Positions 1 to 5,746 of a DNA stretch of 10,879 bases are shown here, in pieces (the first letter of the stretch is position 1; the number at the start of each line of letters is the position of its first letter). The translations under genes and the position numbers were made by a program. Source of the DNA: Gammaproteobacteria bacterium (GTDB taxonomy: Bacteria > Pseudomonadota > Gammaproteobacteria > SZUA-229); assembly GCA_029287815.1 (NCBI GenBank), contig JARFQK010000176.1:1-10879 (forward strand), written 5' to 3'. A model generated the notes under the pieces. That model was not told the origin of the DNA. It saw nothing but the letters and a program-made list of their open reading frames with translations, and searched no databases.

Positions 1-1664
1 CCGTGACCCGTGTCAATGGCAGCTTTGGCACCGTGAGTGTGGATTACGCGACCAGTGAAGGGACCGCCAGCGCCGGTGCGGATTACACAGCCGTGAGCGG
101 CACCCTGAGTTTTGCCGATGGCGTCACCAGTCAAACCTTCACGATCGACATCTTTGATGATGCCGAATACGAGGGCGATGAGACGGTGAACCTCGCTTTG
201 AGCAATCCGGGCGGCGGTGCCGGATTGGCGTCACCGACAGAAGCCGTTTTGACCATCGCCGAAGACGATCCTACGCCGCCGGCGGGCAGCCTGCAGTTCA
301 GCGCACCGACCTACACGGTGGACGAGAATGGCGCGGCGCTATTGATTACCGTGACCCGGGTTAATGGCAGCTTCGGCACCGTGAGTGTGGATTACGCCAG
401 CAGCGATGTGACCGCCAGCGCCGGCACCGACTACACGGCTGTGATTGGTACCCTGACGTTTGCCGATGGCATCATCACTCAAACCTTCACTGTTGACATC
501 CTGGATGATGCGGAGTACGAAGGCGATGAGACCCTGGATCTGATCTTGAGCAATCCCACCGGCAATGCGGGCCTGGGGTCGCCGGCAGAGGCCGTTCTGA
601 CCATTGCTGAAGATGAGCCGGTGCCACCAGCGGGCAGCCTGCAGTTCAGCGCGCCGAGCTACACGGTGGACGAGAATGGTGCCTTGGCTTCGATCACCGT
701 GATTCGGGTGGGTGGCAGCTTCGGTGCCGTGGCTGTGGACTACGCCACCAGTGACGGCACCGCCAGCGCTGGCGCCGACTACACAGCCGCGATCGGGACT
801 TTGACGTTGGCCGACGGGGTCACCAGTGAAACCTTCACCATCGACATCCTGGATGATGCCGAGTACGAGGGCAACGAGACCATTGACCTCAATTTGAGTA
901 ATCCCAGCGGTGGGGCAGGCCTGGGGTCGCCGGCGTCAGCTGTTCTTATCATTGCCGAAAATGAGCCGATCCCACCTGCGGGTAGCCTGCAGTTTGGCTC
1001 ACCGACCTATTCGGAGGCGGAGGACGGTGTTACGGCGAGCATTACCGTTACCCGGGTCGGTGGCAGTTTTGGTACCGTGACGGTCGATTATGCCAGCAGC
1101 GACGGTACCGCTGTCGCTGGTGCCGACTACGCCGCCGTGATCGGTACGCTGACGTTTGCCGACGGCAGCACCAGTGAAACCTTCACCATCGACGTCCTGA
1201 AGGATGTGGAGTACGAGGGCGACGAGACGGTCAATCTCAGTTTGAGCAACCCCGGTGGTGGCGCAGGCCTGGGAGCGCCGGCGTCAGCGGAATTAACGAT
1301 TGTCGATGCCGTGCCCGAGGGGCTGGCGGGCAGTCTGCAGTTTAGTGAGCCGATTTATCGTGTGGCTGAATTCGGCGTCGCTGCTACGATCACGGTCACG
1401 CGGGTAGGCGGCAGCTTTGGCCCTGTTACTGTGGATTATGCCAGCAAAGACGGCACGGCAACTGCTGGCGCTGACTATATCGCGGTCAATGGCAGGCTGA
1501 ATTTTGCCAACGGGGAGACAAGCCGGACCTTCAGCGTAGAAATCATCGAAGATATAAATGCTCAAGAAGGTAATGAATCGCTGGAGTTGATCCTGAGTAA
1601 CCCCACTGGTGAAGCGAGTCTGGGCTCACCTTCTACAGTTTCATTGATCATCACCGAGAAAGAC
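1..1664 (+). repeat. Tandem 348-bp coding repeats (Calx-beta units)
   Basis: The equivalent codon of each unit (Val before T/I-R-V) falls at 3, 351, 699, 1047 and 1395, an exact 348-bp (116-codon) period with no indel across four junctions. The first units are very alike at base level, for example the gtgacccg(t/g)gt(c/t)aatggcagc stretch at 3 and 351. The fifth unit is more diverged, has one extra residue in its acidic loop (EDINAQEGNE), and ends in the sorting tail. This pattern fits amplification by unequal crossing-over, with the terminal unit held apart. Confidence 0.9.
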
Positions 1665-1769
1665 GCGATTTTTGATGGCAGCGGTGGAGGTAGTATTGAC
1701 CTGTTTCTGCTAATGGTGCTGGCGAGTCTTTACCTGGGAGGCTTTGCCAGAAGGATGAGCTTGCACTAG
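1..1769 (+). CDS. Calx-beta tandem-repeat surface protein with GlyGly-CTERM-like tail (5' end missing)
   Basis: The reading frame is open to the left edge: bases 1-2 complete an interrupted codon and the first in-frame GTG at 3 lies inside a repeat, so the true start is upstream. About 588 residues are visible. They are five Calx-beta type repeats of 116 residues, each with a core like VTRVGGSFG, VDYA.SDGTA.AGADY, GTLTFADG, a TFTIDI strand, then an acidic turn DDAEYEGDET and LSNP. Repeats are separated by short linkers such as PPAGSLQFS. The acidic turns fit the Ca2+-binding loops known for Calx-beta domains. The C terminus has a GSGGGS linker, a hydrophobic stretch of about 18 residues and an Arg-Arg pair, which matches the GlyGly-CTERM sorting signal processed by rhombosortase in many gammaproteobacteria. 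I infer an exported, Ca2+-dependent adhesive or matrix protein. The ligand is unknown, and other domains may precede the window. Confidence 0.88.
   Translation, partial: VTRVNGSFGTVSVDYATSEGTASAGADYTAVSGTLSFADGVTSQTFTIDIFDDAEYEGDETVNLALSNPGGGAGLASPTEAVLTIAEDDPTPPAGSLQFSAPTYTVDENGAALLITVTRVNGSFGTVSVDYASSDVTASAGTDYTAVIGTLTFADGIITQTFTVDILDDAEYEGDETLDLILSNPTGNAGLGSPAEAVLTIAEDEPVPPAGSLQFSAPSYTVDENGALASITVIRVGGSFGAVAVDYATSDGTASAGADYTAAIGTLTLADGVTSETFTIDILDDAEYEGNETIDLNLSNPSGGAGLGSPASAVLIIAENEPIPPAGSLQFGSPTYSEAEDGVTASITVTRVGGSFGTVTVDYASSDGTAVAGADYAAVIGTLTFADGSTSETFTIDVLKDVEYEGDETVNLSLSNPGGGAGLGAPASAELTIVDAVPEGLAGSLQFSEPIYRVAEFGVAATITVTRVGGSFGPVTVDYASKDGTATAGADYIAVNGRLNFANGETSRTFSVEIIEDINAQEGNESLELILSNPTGEASLGSPSTVSLIITEKDAIFDGSGGGSIDLFLLMVLASLYLGGFARRMSLH
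1677..1766 (+). other. C-terminal GlyGly-CTERM-type sorting signal
   Basis: Codons 1677-1694 give GSGGGS. Codons 1695 to about 1748 give a hydrophobic segment with one Asp near its start and the core LFLLMVLASLYLGG. Codons 1749-1754 give Arg-Arg, followed by five residues and the stop. The order Gly-rich motif, membrane helix, basic residues at the extreme C terminus is the established layout of GlyGly-CTERM proteins, which are cleaved by the intramembrane protease rhombosortase and often exported by type II secretion. Neither is encoded in this window, so processing is inferred. Confidence 0.72.
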
Positions 1770-1859
1770 GAATACCTGTTTTCCAGTCTGCGTTTCTCAC
1801 CAGGATCACAGGCGCAGGCGCGGTGGTCCTTGTTCGTAAGTGCCGCTCTTCCCGCAAAG

Positions 1860-1954
1860 CGTAGCGAGACCTACGTTTTGAGGGAGCAGACCGTAGGGTG
1901 CGCCGCGCGCACCAGAACCGGCCGCCGACTTGAAGATTCGCGGTGCGCACCGCG
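1860..1954. repeat. Palindrome cluster in the spacer upstream of tadA
   Basis: The 269-bp spacer 1770-2038 holds no convincing gene. It carries three dyads: cgtag/ctacg at 1860-1864 and 1871-1875; ggtgcgc-cgc-gcgcacc at 1897-1913, a perfect 7-bp stem with a 3-nt loop; and cgcggtgcgcaccgcg at 1939-1954, a perfect 16-bp palindrome. The last two share the ggtgcgc/gcgcacc core, so they look like two pieces of one intergenic repeat family. They may act as a transcription end for the upstream gene, but no T tract follows, so this is not a standard intrinsic terminator. Confidence 0.6.
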
Positions 1955-2038
1955 CATGACCCATGAACTCCAAATTCCTCGTGTAAACTGCGGGCCAGAG
2001 ATTCCCCGCACAAAGAGTTGTAAGAAGCATACTTTGTA

Positions 2039-2485
2039 ATGAGTGATGAAAGCTGGATGCGGCGTGCGCTGCAATTGGCAGAAAAAGCTGAGGCCGCTGG
2101 CGAGGTGCCGGTTGGTGCCGTTATCGTGCGCAATGGTGAGCTGCTTGCAGAGGGTTGGAATCAACCGATCAGTTCATCGGATCCGAGCGCACATGCCGAA
2201 ATCGTCGCATTAAGGGCGGCGGGGCAGAAGCTCGGTAACTACCGTTTGCTGGACACTGACCTGTACGTGACGCTGGAACCTTGTCTGATGTGCGTCGGTG
2301 CGATGTTGCACGCCCGAGTAAAGCGCGTTGTCTACGCGGCCGACGATCCCAAAACGGGCGCACTCGGCGGCGCGTATGATCTATTGAACAACATGAGGCA
2401 TAACCACAGGTTCGAGGTCCGTCGGGGTGTGCTCGCCGAACCGAGTCGCGCTATGCTGCAGGCCTTTTTCAGGCAACGCCGGTGA
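2039..2485 (+). CDS. tadA: tRNA-specific adenosine-34 deaminase TadA
   Basis: TadA deaminates adenosine 34 to inosine in the wobble position of tRNA-Arg(ACG), an essential cytoplasmic step for decoding CGN codons. The 148-residue product has the cytidine/deoxycytidylate deaminase zinc signature: H52-A-E54, where E54 is the proton shuttle, and P81-C82-x-x-C85, with H52, C82 and C85 binding zinc. Other TadA hallmarks are EVPVGAV near residues 22-28, NYRLLDTDLYVTLEPC, and DPKTGA. Length is close to the family norm of 150-170. The ATG at 2039 puts the usual short N-terminal helix before EVPVGAV; no strong Shine-Dalgarno is seen upstream. It stands alone, with a repeat-rich spacer on each side, and converges on rsgA. 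Confidence 0.96.
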   Translation: MSDESWMRRALQLAEKAEAAGEVPVGAVIVRNGELLAEGWNQPISSSDPSAHAEIVALRAAGQKLGNYRLLDTDLYVTLEPCLMCVGAMLHARVKRVVYAADDPKTGALGGAYDLLNNMRHNHRFEVRRGVLAEPSRAMLQAFFRQRR

Positions 2486-2503
2486 GTACTGAAAAACTGG
2501 TTC

Positions 2504-2724
2504 TTAACGCAAAGGCGCGGAGGCCACAAAATGCGGCACACCGTCATTGCGAGCGAAGCGAAGCAATCTCCTGGAGCTTGAGCGGCTGCTAGAGATTGCC
2601 GCGCCGCTGTCGCTCCTCGCAATGACGACGATCTGTTTTGATGCGATCACGAATGAGGCAAGAATCATTGAACAAAAAGCAAAAAACCCTCTGCGGCCTC
2701 TGCGTCTCCGCGCCTTTGCGTTAA
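2504..2724. repeat. Nested inverted-repeat element between convergent tadA and rsgA
   Basis: Outer arms at 2504-2522 (ttaacgcaaaggcgcggag) and 2706-2724 are perfect 19-bp reverse complements. The homology continues inward with an 8-bp extra block on the right (acgcagag as read on the minus strand). Nested inside is a second inverted repeat: gtcattgcgag at 2543-2553 with ctcgcaatgac at 2616-2626, and gcaatctc at 2563-2570 with gagattgc at 2592-2599. Both arm types resemble dispersed intergenic repeats seen in many environmental proteobacteria (recollection, not searched). The element fills nearly all of the 254-bp spacer, which has no credible gene. A run of six A at 2681-2686 gives a U tract for minus-strand transcripts leaving rsgA. 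It may serve as a bidirectional terminator or transcript-end protector. Confidence 0.75.
2543..2626 (+). repeat. REP/BIME-like gtcattgcgag element, copy A
   Basis: This is the inner part of the larger element. The left arm reads gtcattgcgagcgaagcg and then aagcaatctc. The right arm, read on the minus strand from 2626 to 2592, starts gtcattgcgaggagcgacag. That 35-base right arm matches 10621-10655 at 31 of 35 positions, showing a dispersed family within one 11-kb window. No transposase is nearby, as is usual for REP-type elements. Confidence 0.7.
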
Positions 2725-2739
2725 TCCAAAGCTTTTGAG

Positions 2740-3717
2740 TCAAGCGCCAGCATCGGCAAACATTTTTCGGAAACTGTTCACGCGCTGCGGACTGACTTCA
2801 CCGTTCTCGAGCGCCTCTGTTATGGCGCATCCCGGTTCGTTGACGTGACTACAGTTCTTGAACTTACATTGACCGCGATAGGCTTTGAGTTCTATGAAGC
2901 CGTCGAGGATTTGCTCTTTGTTCAGCAGGACGGGTGAGAAATCTCTGACACCCGGCGAGTCGATCAGATAACCGCCTGTTGGCAAGCCGTATAGCGTGGA
3001 AACTGTCGTCGTGTGTTTTCCCTCGCTGGAAGCCCGTGAGATTTCGCCGATGCGGATCTCGAGATCCGGTAATAGATCTTTGACGATGGACGATTTGCCG
3101 ACGCCGGACAATCCAACCAGTATACTGGTTGAGCCGAGAAGCATGGATTGTAGCTCATCGATACCGGTGTTCTCAGTGGCGCTGGTTTCGAGTACGCGAT
3201 AGCCGATGGCATTGTATATCGCATTGATATCATTCACGACGTGTTCGTTCTTGTCGTCCATCAGGTCGATTTTGTTGACAACTATGATGGGTCTGGCCGG
3301 CAGATTTTCGGTAGCGACCAGGTAACGGTCAATCAGGTAGTGGTTTGGGCGGGGTACCAATGAGCAGACGACAATAACCTGGTCAATGTTCGCCGCCACG
3401 GCTTTTGCCTTGCCGGCAAAACCGGCTTTCTGCAGTAAATTGTCGCGTTCGCCCAATGCGACGATGACGGCGGTTTCTGGCACGCTATCCCGGTCAAGAA
3501 ACTCGAAAACCACGCGATCACCGCACACGATGGTGCCTAGGTTTTGGCGTAGCTGACAGTTTATAGTCTGATGCTCGGTGTCACTGACGATCAGTTCTTT
3601 GCCGTGATGGGCGATGACGACGCCGTGGTGCACCTCGGCGTTGGTCTTGGCGATGATGCGGTTCTGTTGGGCTGAGATTTGACGTTTTTGCTGCTCTGTG
3701 AGTCGCCGTTTCGCCAT
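2740..3717 (-). CDS. rsgA: Ribosome small-subunit-dependent GTPase A (RsgA/YjeQ)
   Basis: RsgA is a circularly permuted GTPase that checks late maturation of the 30S subunit and releases RbfA. The 325-residue protein has an N-terminal OB-fold (about 28-90). The permuted G motifs follow: G4 NKID 148-151, G5-like TSA 178-180, G1 GLSGVGKSS 202-210, a switch I region around SEGKHTTT 231-238, and G3 DSPG 253-256. The C-terminal zinc knuckle uses C284, C289, H291 and C297. A basic N-terminal leader rich in Lys, Arg and Gln fits RNA contact. Length is slightly under the 350 of the E. coli protein. It is the last gene of the minus-strand cluster, 10 bp after the dehydratase gene, and ends against the inverted-repeat spacer. 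Confidence 0.96.
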   Translation of the reverse strand: MAKRRLTEQQKRQISAQQNRIIAKTNAEVHHGVVIAHHGKELIVSDTEHQTINCQLRQNLGTIVCGDRVVFEFLDRDSVPETAVIVALGERDNLLQKAGFAGKAKAVAANIDQVIVVCSLVPRPNHYLIDRYLVATENLPARPIIVVNKIDLMDDKNEHVVNDINAIYNAIGYRVLETSATENTGIDELQSMLLGSTSILVGLSGVGKSSIVKDLLPDLEIRIGEISRASSEGKHTTTVSTLYGLPTGGYLIDSPGVRDFSPVLLNKEQILDGFIELKAYRGQCKFKNCSHVNEPGCAITEALENGEVSPQRVNSFRKMFADAGA

Positions 3718-3727
3718 GCCCGAATGC

Positions 3728-4057
3728 TTATATGCTCAGGATACGGTCAACTTTGGCAGCGCAGATGAAGTCGTTCAACGACAGACCGCCGACACTGTGC
3801 GTGCTGAATTCTACCCGGCAGGTATTGTAGGTGGCAGTTATGTCAGGGTGGTGGTCCTGTTGATGCGCGACCATCGCAACGACGTTGACAAAAGCGATGG
3901 TCTGATAGTAATCCTTGAAGCGAAAAGTGCGGCTGATCGATCGGCCGTCAGCGGCGAGCTCCCAATCGGGTGAAATCTGCTGCAGGTAGTTGTTGGTTGC
4001 GTAAGTCTGCAGCAGTTCTGTGTCGGGCGAGCATTGGTTGTTTGCGAGTGAAGACAT
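3728..4057 (-). CDS. phhB: Pterin-4a-carbinolamine dehydratase (PhhB/PCD family)
   Basis: The family dehydrates 4a-hydroxytetrahydrobiopterin to the quinonoid dihydropterin, recycling the cofactor of aromatic amino acid hydroxylases. The 109-residue product carries the PCD core: W32-E-L, FRFKDY, then H65-Q-Q-D-H69-H70-P71-D, YN at 77-78, and T86-H87 followed by GGL and NDFICAAKVD. H69, H70 and H87 correspond to the three catalytic histidines of the family. No signal peptide is present, so it is cytoplasmic. No phenylalanine hydroxylase lies in the window. The gene sits 24 bp after the cytochrome gene and 10 bp before rsgA in the same direction, so co-transcription is likely. Because many bacteria have PCD-like proteins without PhhA, the substrate here could be another pterin, for example one related to molybdopterin or folate. 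Confidence 0.9.
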   Translation of the reverse strand: MSSLANNQCSPDTELLQTYATNNYLQQISPDWELAADGRSISRTFRFKDYYQTIAFVNVVAMVAHQQDHHPDITATYNTCRVEFSTHSVGGLSLNDFICAAKVDRILSI

Positions 4058-4081
4058 CTGTTCAGGTCTCGTGGTATTGCA

Positions 4082-4384
4082 TCAAAATTTATAGTACTTC
4101 TCATTCAAGAAATGGACCACGGCCTCGGTATCTTCGTCAAACCATGGCGCGCCGGTATTGTTCTTGCAGCGTAGCACCTGCTTGCTGAGTGCATCCAGCG
4201 ATTTGACGAAGCGGTTCTCGCGGGTGTAGACCTCGTCTGCATGGCATTTTGTACAGTGTTGTGCATGCATCTTCTGGCCGTATTCGAATTGCTTTTGCGT
4301 GTTTGTACCCTCGTCTGCATGGGCGAGGTGGCTACAGCTTAGCAGCAATGCCAGTGGTAAGGGGCGCAAGATTGCTGGTTTCAT
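4082..4384 (-). CDS. Small monohaem c-type cytochrome, exported
   Basis: The 100-residue protein has an N-terminal signal with an Arg/Lys start, a leucine-rich core and a likely signal peptidase I site at A21-H-A23 before D24. A leucine pair followed by S16-C17 could instead be a degenerate lipobox. One haem-binding motif C44-T-K-C47-H48 is present, with H48 as the proximal ligand. After it there is no methionine, so the usual distal Met ligand of class I cytochromes is absent; H91 and several lysines are the visible alternatives. C73 is an additional cysteine. The C terminus LNEKYYKF is, as I recall, typical of a small gammaproteobacterial family of unknown partner. A good ribosome site, gggaga (4396-4391, minus strand), lies 6 nt before the ATG. 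It lies 15 bp downstream of the M48 peptidase gene. Confidence 0.9.
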   Translation of the reverse strand: MKPAILRPLPLALLLSCSHLAHADEGTNTQKQFEYGQKMHAQHCTKCHADEVYTRENRFVKSLDALSKQVLRCKNNTGAPWFDEDTEAVVHFLNEKYYKF

Positions 4385-4390
4385 ACGAGT

Positions 4391-4396
4391 TCTCCC
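4391..4396 (-). promoter_or_regulatory. Ribosome binding site of the cytochrome gene
   Basis: On the minus strand gggaga ends 6 nt before the ATG at 4384. It is the clearest Shine-Dalgarno in the cluster and supports this start, which also gives a complete signal peptide. It lies in the 15-bp gap just after the M48 stop codon, consistent with coupled translation. Confidence 0.6.
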
Positions 4397-4399
4397 GAT

Positions 4400-5641
4400 T
4401 CAGTTGTGGGCGGTGAGGTGCGCGATACGCACCGGTGCCGGTGGGTGCGAATCATAGAATGCCGAGTAAAGCGGGTCTGGCGTCAGTGTACTCGCATTTT
4501 CCTTGTATAGCCCGACCAAGGCTTGAATCAAGTGGTCTGCTTGAGTCTGCTGAGCAGCGAACTCGTCGGCCTCGAATTCGTTCTTTCTGGAAAATAAACT
4601 GAGCAAGGGGTGCAGCAAAAAGGTGAACACCGGCAAAATTAGCACGAACAGCAGCAGTGCCATGTAGTTCGAAGGTGTGCTGACACCCAGTGCGCTGAAG
4701 AACCACGGATTCTTGATCAGCCAGGACAGCAGTGCCAATGCAAAAAAAGTCGTGGCGAAGGAAATCAGCATGCCTTTGATGATATGTTTCTTTTTGAAGT
4801 GCCCCAGCTCGTGGGCCAGTACCGCTTCAAGCTGATCATCATCCAGCATCTGCAGCAGGGTATCGAAAAATACAATGCGTTTATTGCGGCCGAAACCGGA
4901 AAAATACGCATTACCGTGGGATGAGCGTTTGGACCCGTCGATTACAAAGATACCGTTGCTGCTAAAGCCGCAACGGTGCAGTAGTGCTTTGATGCGCTCC
5001 AAGGTGTCGCCTTCCTCCAGGGGTTCAAACTTGTTGAAGATCGGAGCGATCAGCGTAGGATAAACCCACATGATAAACAGGCTGAATCCGGTCCATACCA
5101 ACCAGGCGTAGAGCCACCAGAGGTCACCGGATTTCTCCATCAGCCACAGGATCGTCCACAACAGTGGTACACCCAGCAACAAAGCGAGAACACCGCCTTT
5201 GACGATGTCCACGAGAAAGGTTTTGACCGTGGTGCGGTTAAAGCCGAAGCGCTCTTCGAGTACGAATGTGCTGTAGATCGAAAACGGCAGCTCCAGCAAA
5301 GAGGAAATCAGCATGAACGCCAGCATCACTGCGATGCCGGTCATTATCGGATTGAAGCCATATGCGCTGGCAGTCTGATCAAGCCACTCCAGGCCACCTC
5401 CGAGTGTCCAGATCAGTAGCAAGCCCGCATCGTAGACCAGCGGCAGTCGCCCAAAGCGAGTCTTCGCGACCGTGTAGTCAGCAGCCTTCTGATGGTCCTG
5501 CAGGCCTATTTTACCGCTAAATGCCACCGGCACCTTATCGCGGTGGGCCAGAATGTGAGCTATCTGCCGGTGCGACAGCCATAGCCGGACGGCCAGCGAG
5601 AGTGCCAGCATGGTCAGAAACAGGAGGGTGAAACTGTGCAT
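4400..5641 (-). CDS. M48 family membrane zinc metallopeptidase, Ste24/CAAX protease-like
   Basis: This 413-residue protein is a polytopic inner-membrane metalloprotease of the Ste24-like M48A group rather than the shorter HtpX. Catalytic features are H277-E278-L-G-H281, with E278 the general base and the histidines binding zinc, and the ExxxD motif E355-FEA-D359, whose first Glu is the third zinc ligand. Family blocks SSHGNAYFSGFG (240-251), FVLEERFGFN (126-135) and SHPPAPVR (398-405) are present. Hydrophobic segments occur near 4-24, 66-82, 99-120, 150-168, 174-196, 290-309 and 326-348. Bacteria lack CAAX prenylation, so the role is probably membrane-protein quality control (inference). It is the first gene of the minus-strand operon, and its start is supported by a promoter candidate just upstream. 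No strong Shine-Dalgarno is visible. Confidence 0.93.
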   Translation of the reverse strand: MHSFTLLFLTMLALSLAVRLWLSHRQIAHILAHRDKVPVAFSGKIGLQDHQKAADYTVAKTRFGRLPLVYDAGLLLIWTLGGGLEWLDQTASAYGFNPIMTGIAVMLAFMLISSLLELPFSIYSTFVLEERFGFNRTTVKTFLVDIVKGGVLALLLGVPLLWTILWLMEKSGDLWWLYAWLVWTGFSLFIMWVYPTLIAPIFNKFEPLEEGDTLERIKALLHRCGFSSNGIFVIDGSKRSSHGNAYFSGFGRNKRIVFFDTLLQMLDDDQLEAVLAHELGHFKKKHIIKGMLISFATTFFALALLSWLIKNPWFFSALGVSTPSNYMALLLFVLILPVFTFLLHPLLSLFSRKNEFEADEFAAQQTQADHLIQALVGLYKENASTLTPDPLYSAFYDSHPPAPVRIAHLTAHN

Positions 5642-5651
5642 AAACTATCTT

Positions 5652-5680
5652 TTGTGAATCGAAACTATAATCTGTATTAT
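5652..5680 (+). promoter_or_regulatory. Candidate sigma70 promoter for orn
   Basis: ttgtga (5652-5657) matches TTGACA at 4 of 6, then a 17-bp spacer, then tattat (5675-5680) matches TATAAT at 5 of 6. Transcription would start near 5687, giving a leader of about 60 nt. A perfect tataat at 5666-5671 is also present but has no partner -35 at the right spacing. The hexamers interleave with the opposing promoter, so polymerase could occupy only one at a time. Confidence 0.4.
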
Positions 5681-5692
5681 CTTATTTATCAG
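5664..5692 (-). promoter_or_regulatory. Candidate sigma70 promoter for the M48-cytochrome-phhB-rsgA operon
   Basis: Read on the minus strand, ctgata (5692-5687) matches TTGACA at 4 of 6. After a 17-bp spacer, tatagt (5669-5664) matches TATAAT at 5 of 6. Transcription would begin near 5657 and leave a leader of about 15 nt before the ATG at 5641. It lies in the only A+T-rich patch of the divergent spacer. The prediction is by eye. Confidence 0.4.
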
Positions 5693-5746
5693 CAGAGATG
5701 GCCAGCCGTTGAAATCACGCCAAAAACCCGATGGGATTGAGGAAAT

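Noticed and set aside
3..5. GTG at 3 as the start of the Calx-beta gene
   Set aside because: The codon corresponds to an internal Val conserved in every repeat unit (351, 699, 1047, 1395), so the gene clearly continues to the left.
1651..2164. Minus-strand frames spanning the end of the Calx-beta gene and the start of tadA
   Set aside because: They run through palindromic spacer and the tadA coding region and show no family signature or plausible start signal.
2504..2724. CRISPR array or tRNA in the repeat-rich spacer
   Set aside because: The repeats are inverted rather than direct and evenly spaced, and no cloverleaf or CCA end can be drawn.
2504..2743. Small open frames within the tadA/rsgA spacer on both strands
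   Set aside because: They are translations of the inverted-repeat element, with low-complexity Arg/Ala/Ser content.
4400..5641. HtpX as the identity of the M48 peptidase
   Set aside because: HtpX is about 290 residues with a different N terminus; the 413-residue length and the SSHGNAYFSGFG and FVLEERFGFN blocks fit the Ste24-like group.
5666..5671. Perfect tataat as the orn -10 box
   Set aside because: No -35-like hexamer lies 16-18 bp upstream. The tattat at 5675-5680 has a better partner, so I preferred it.
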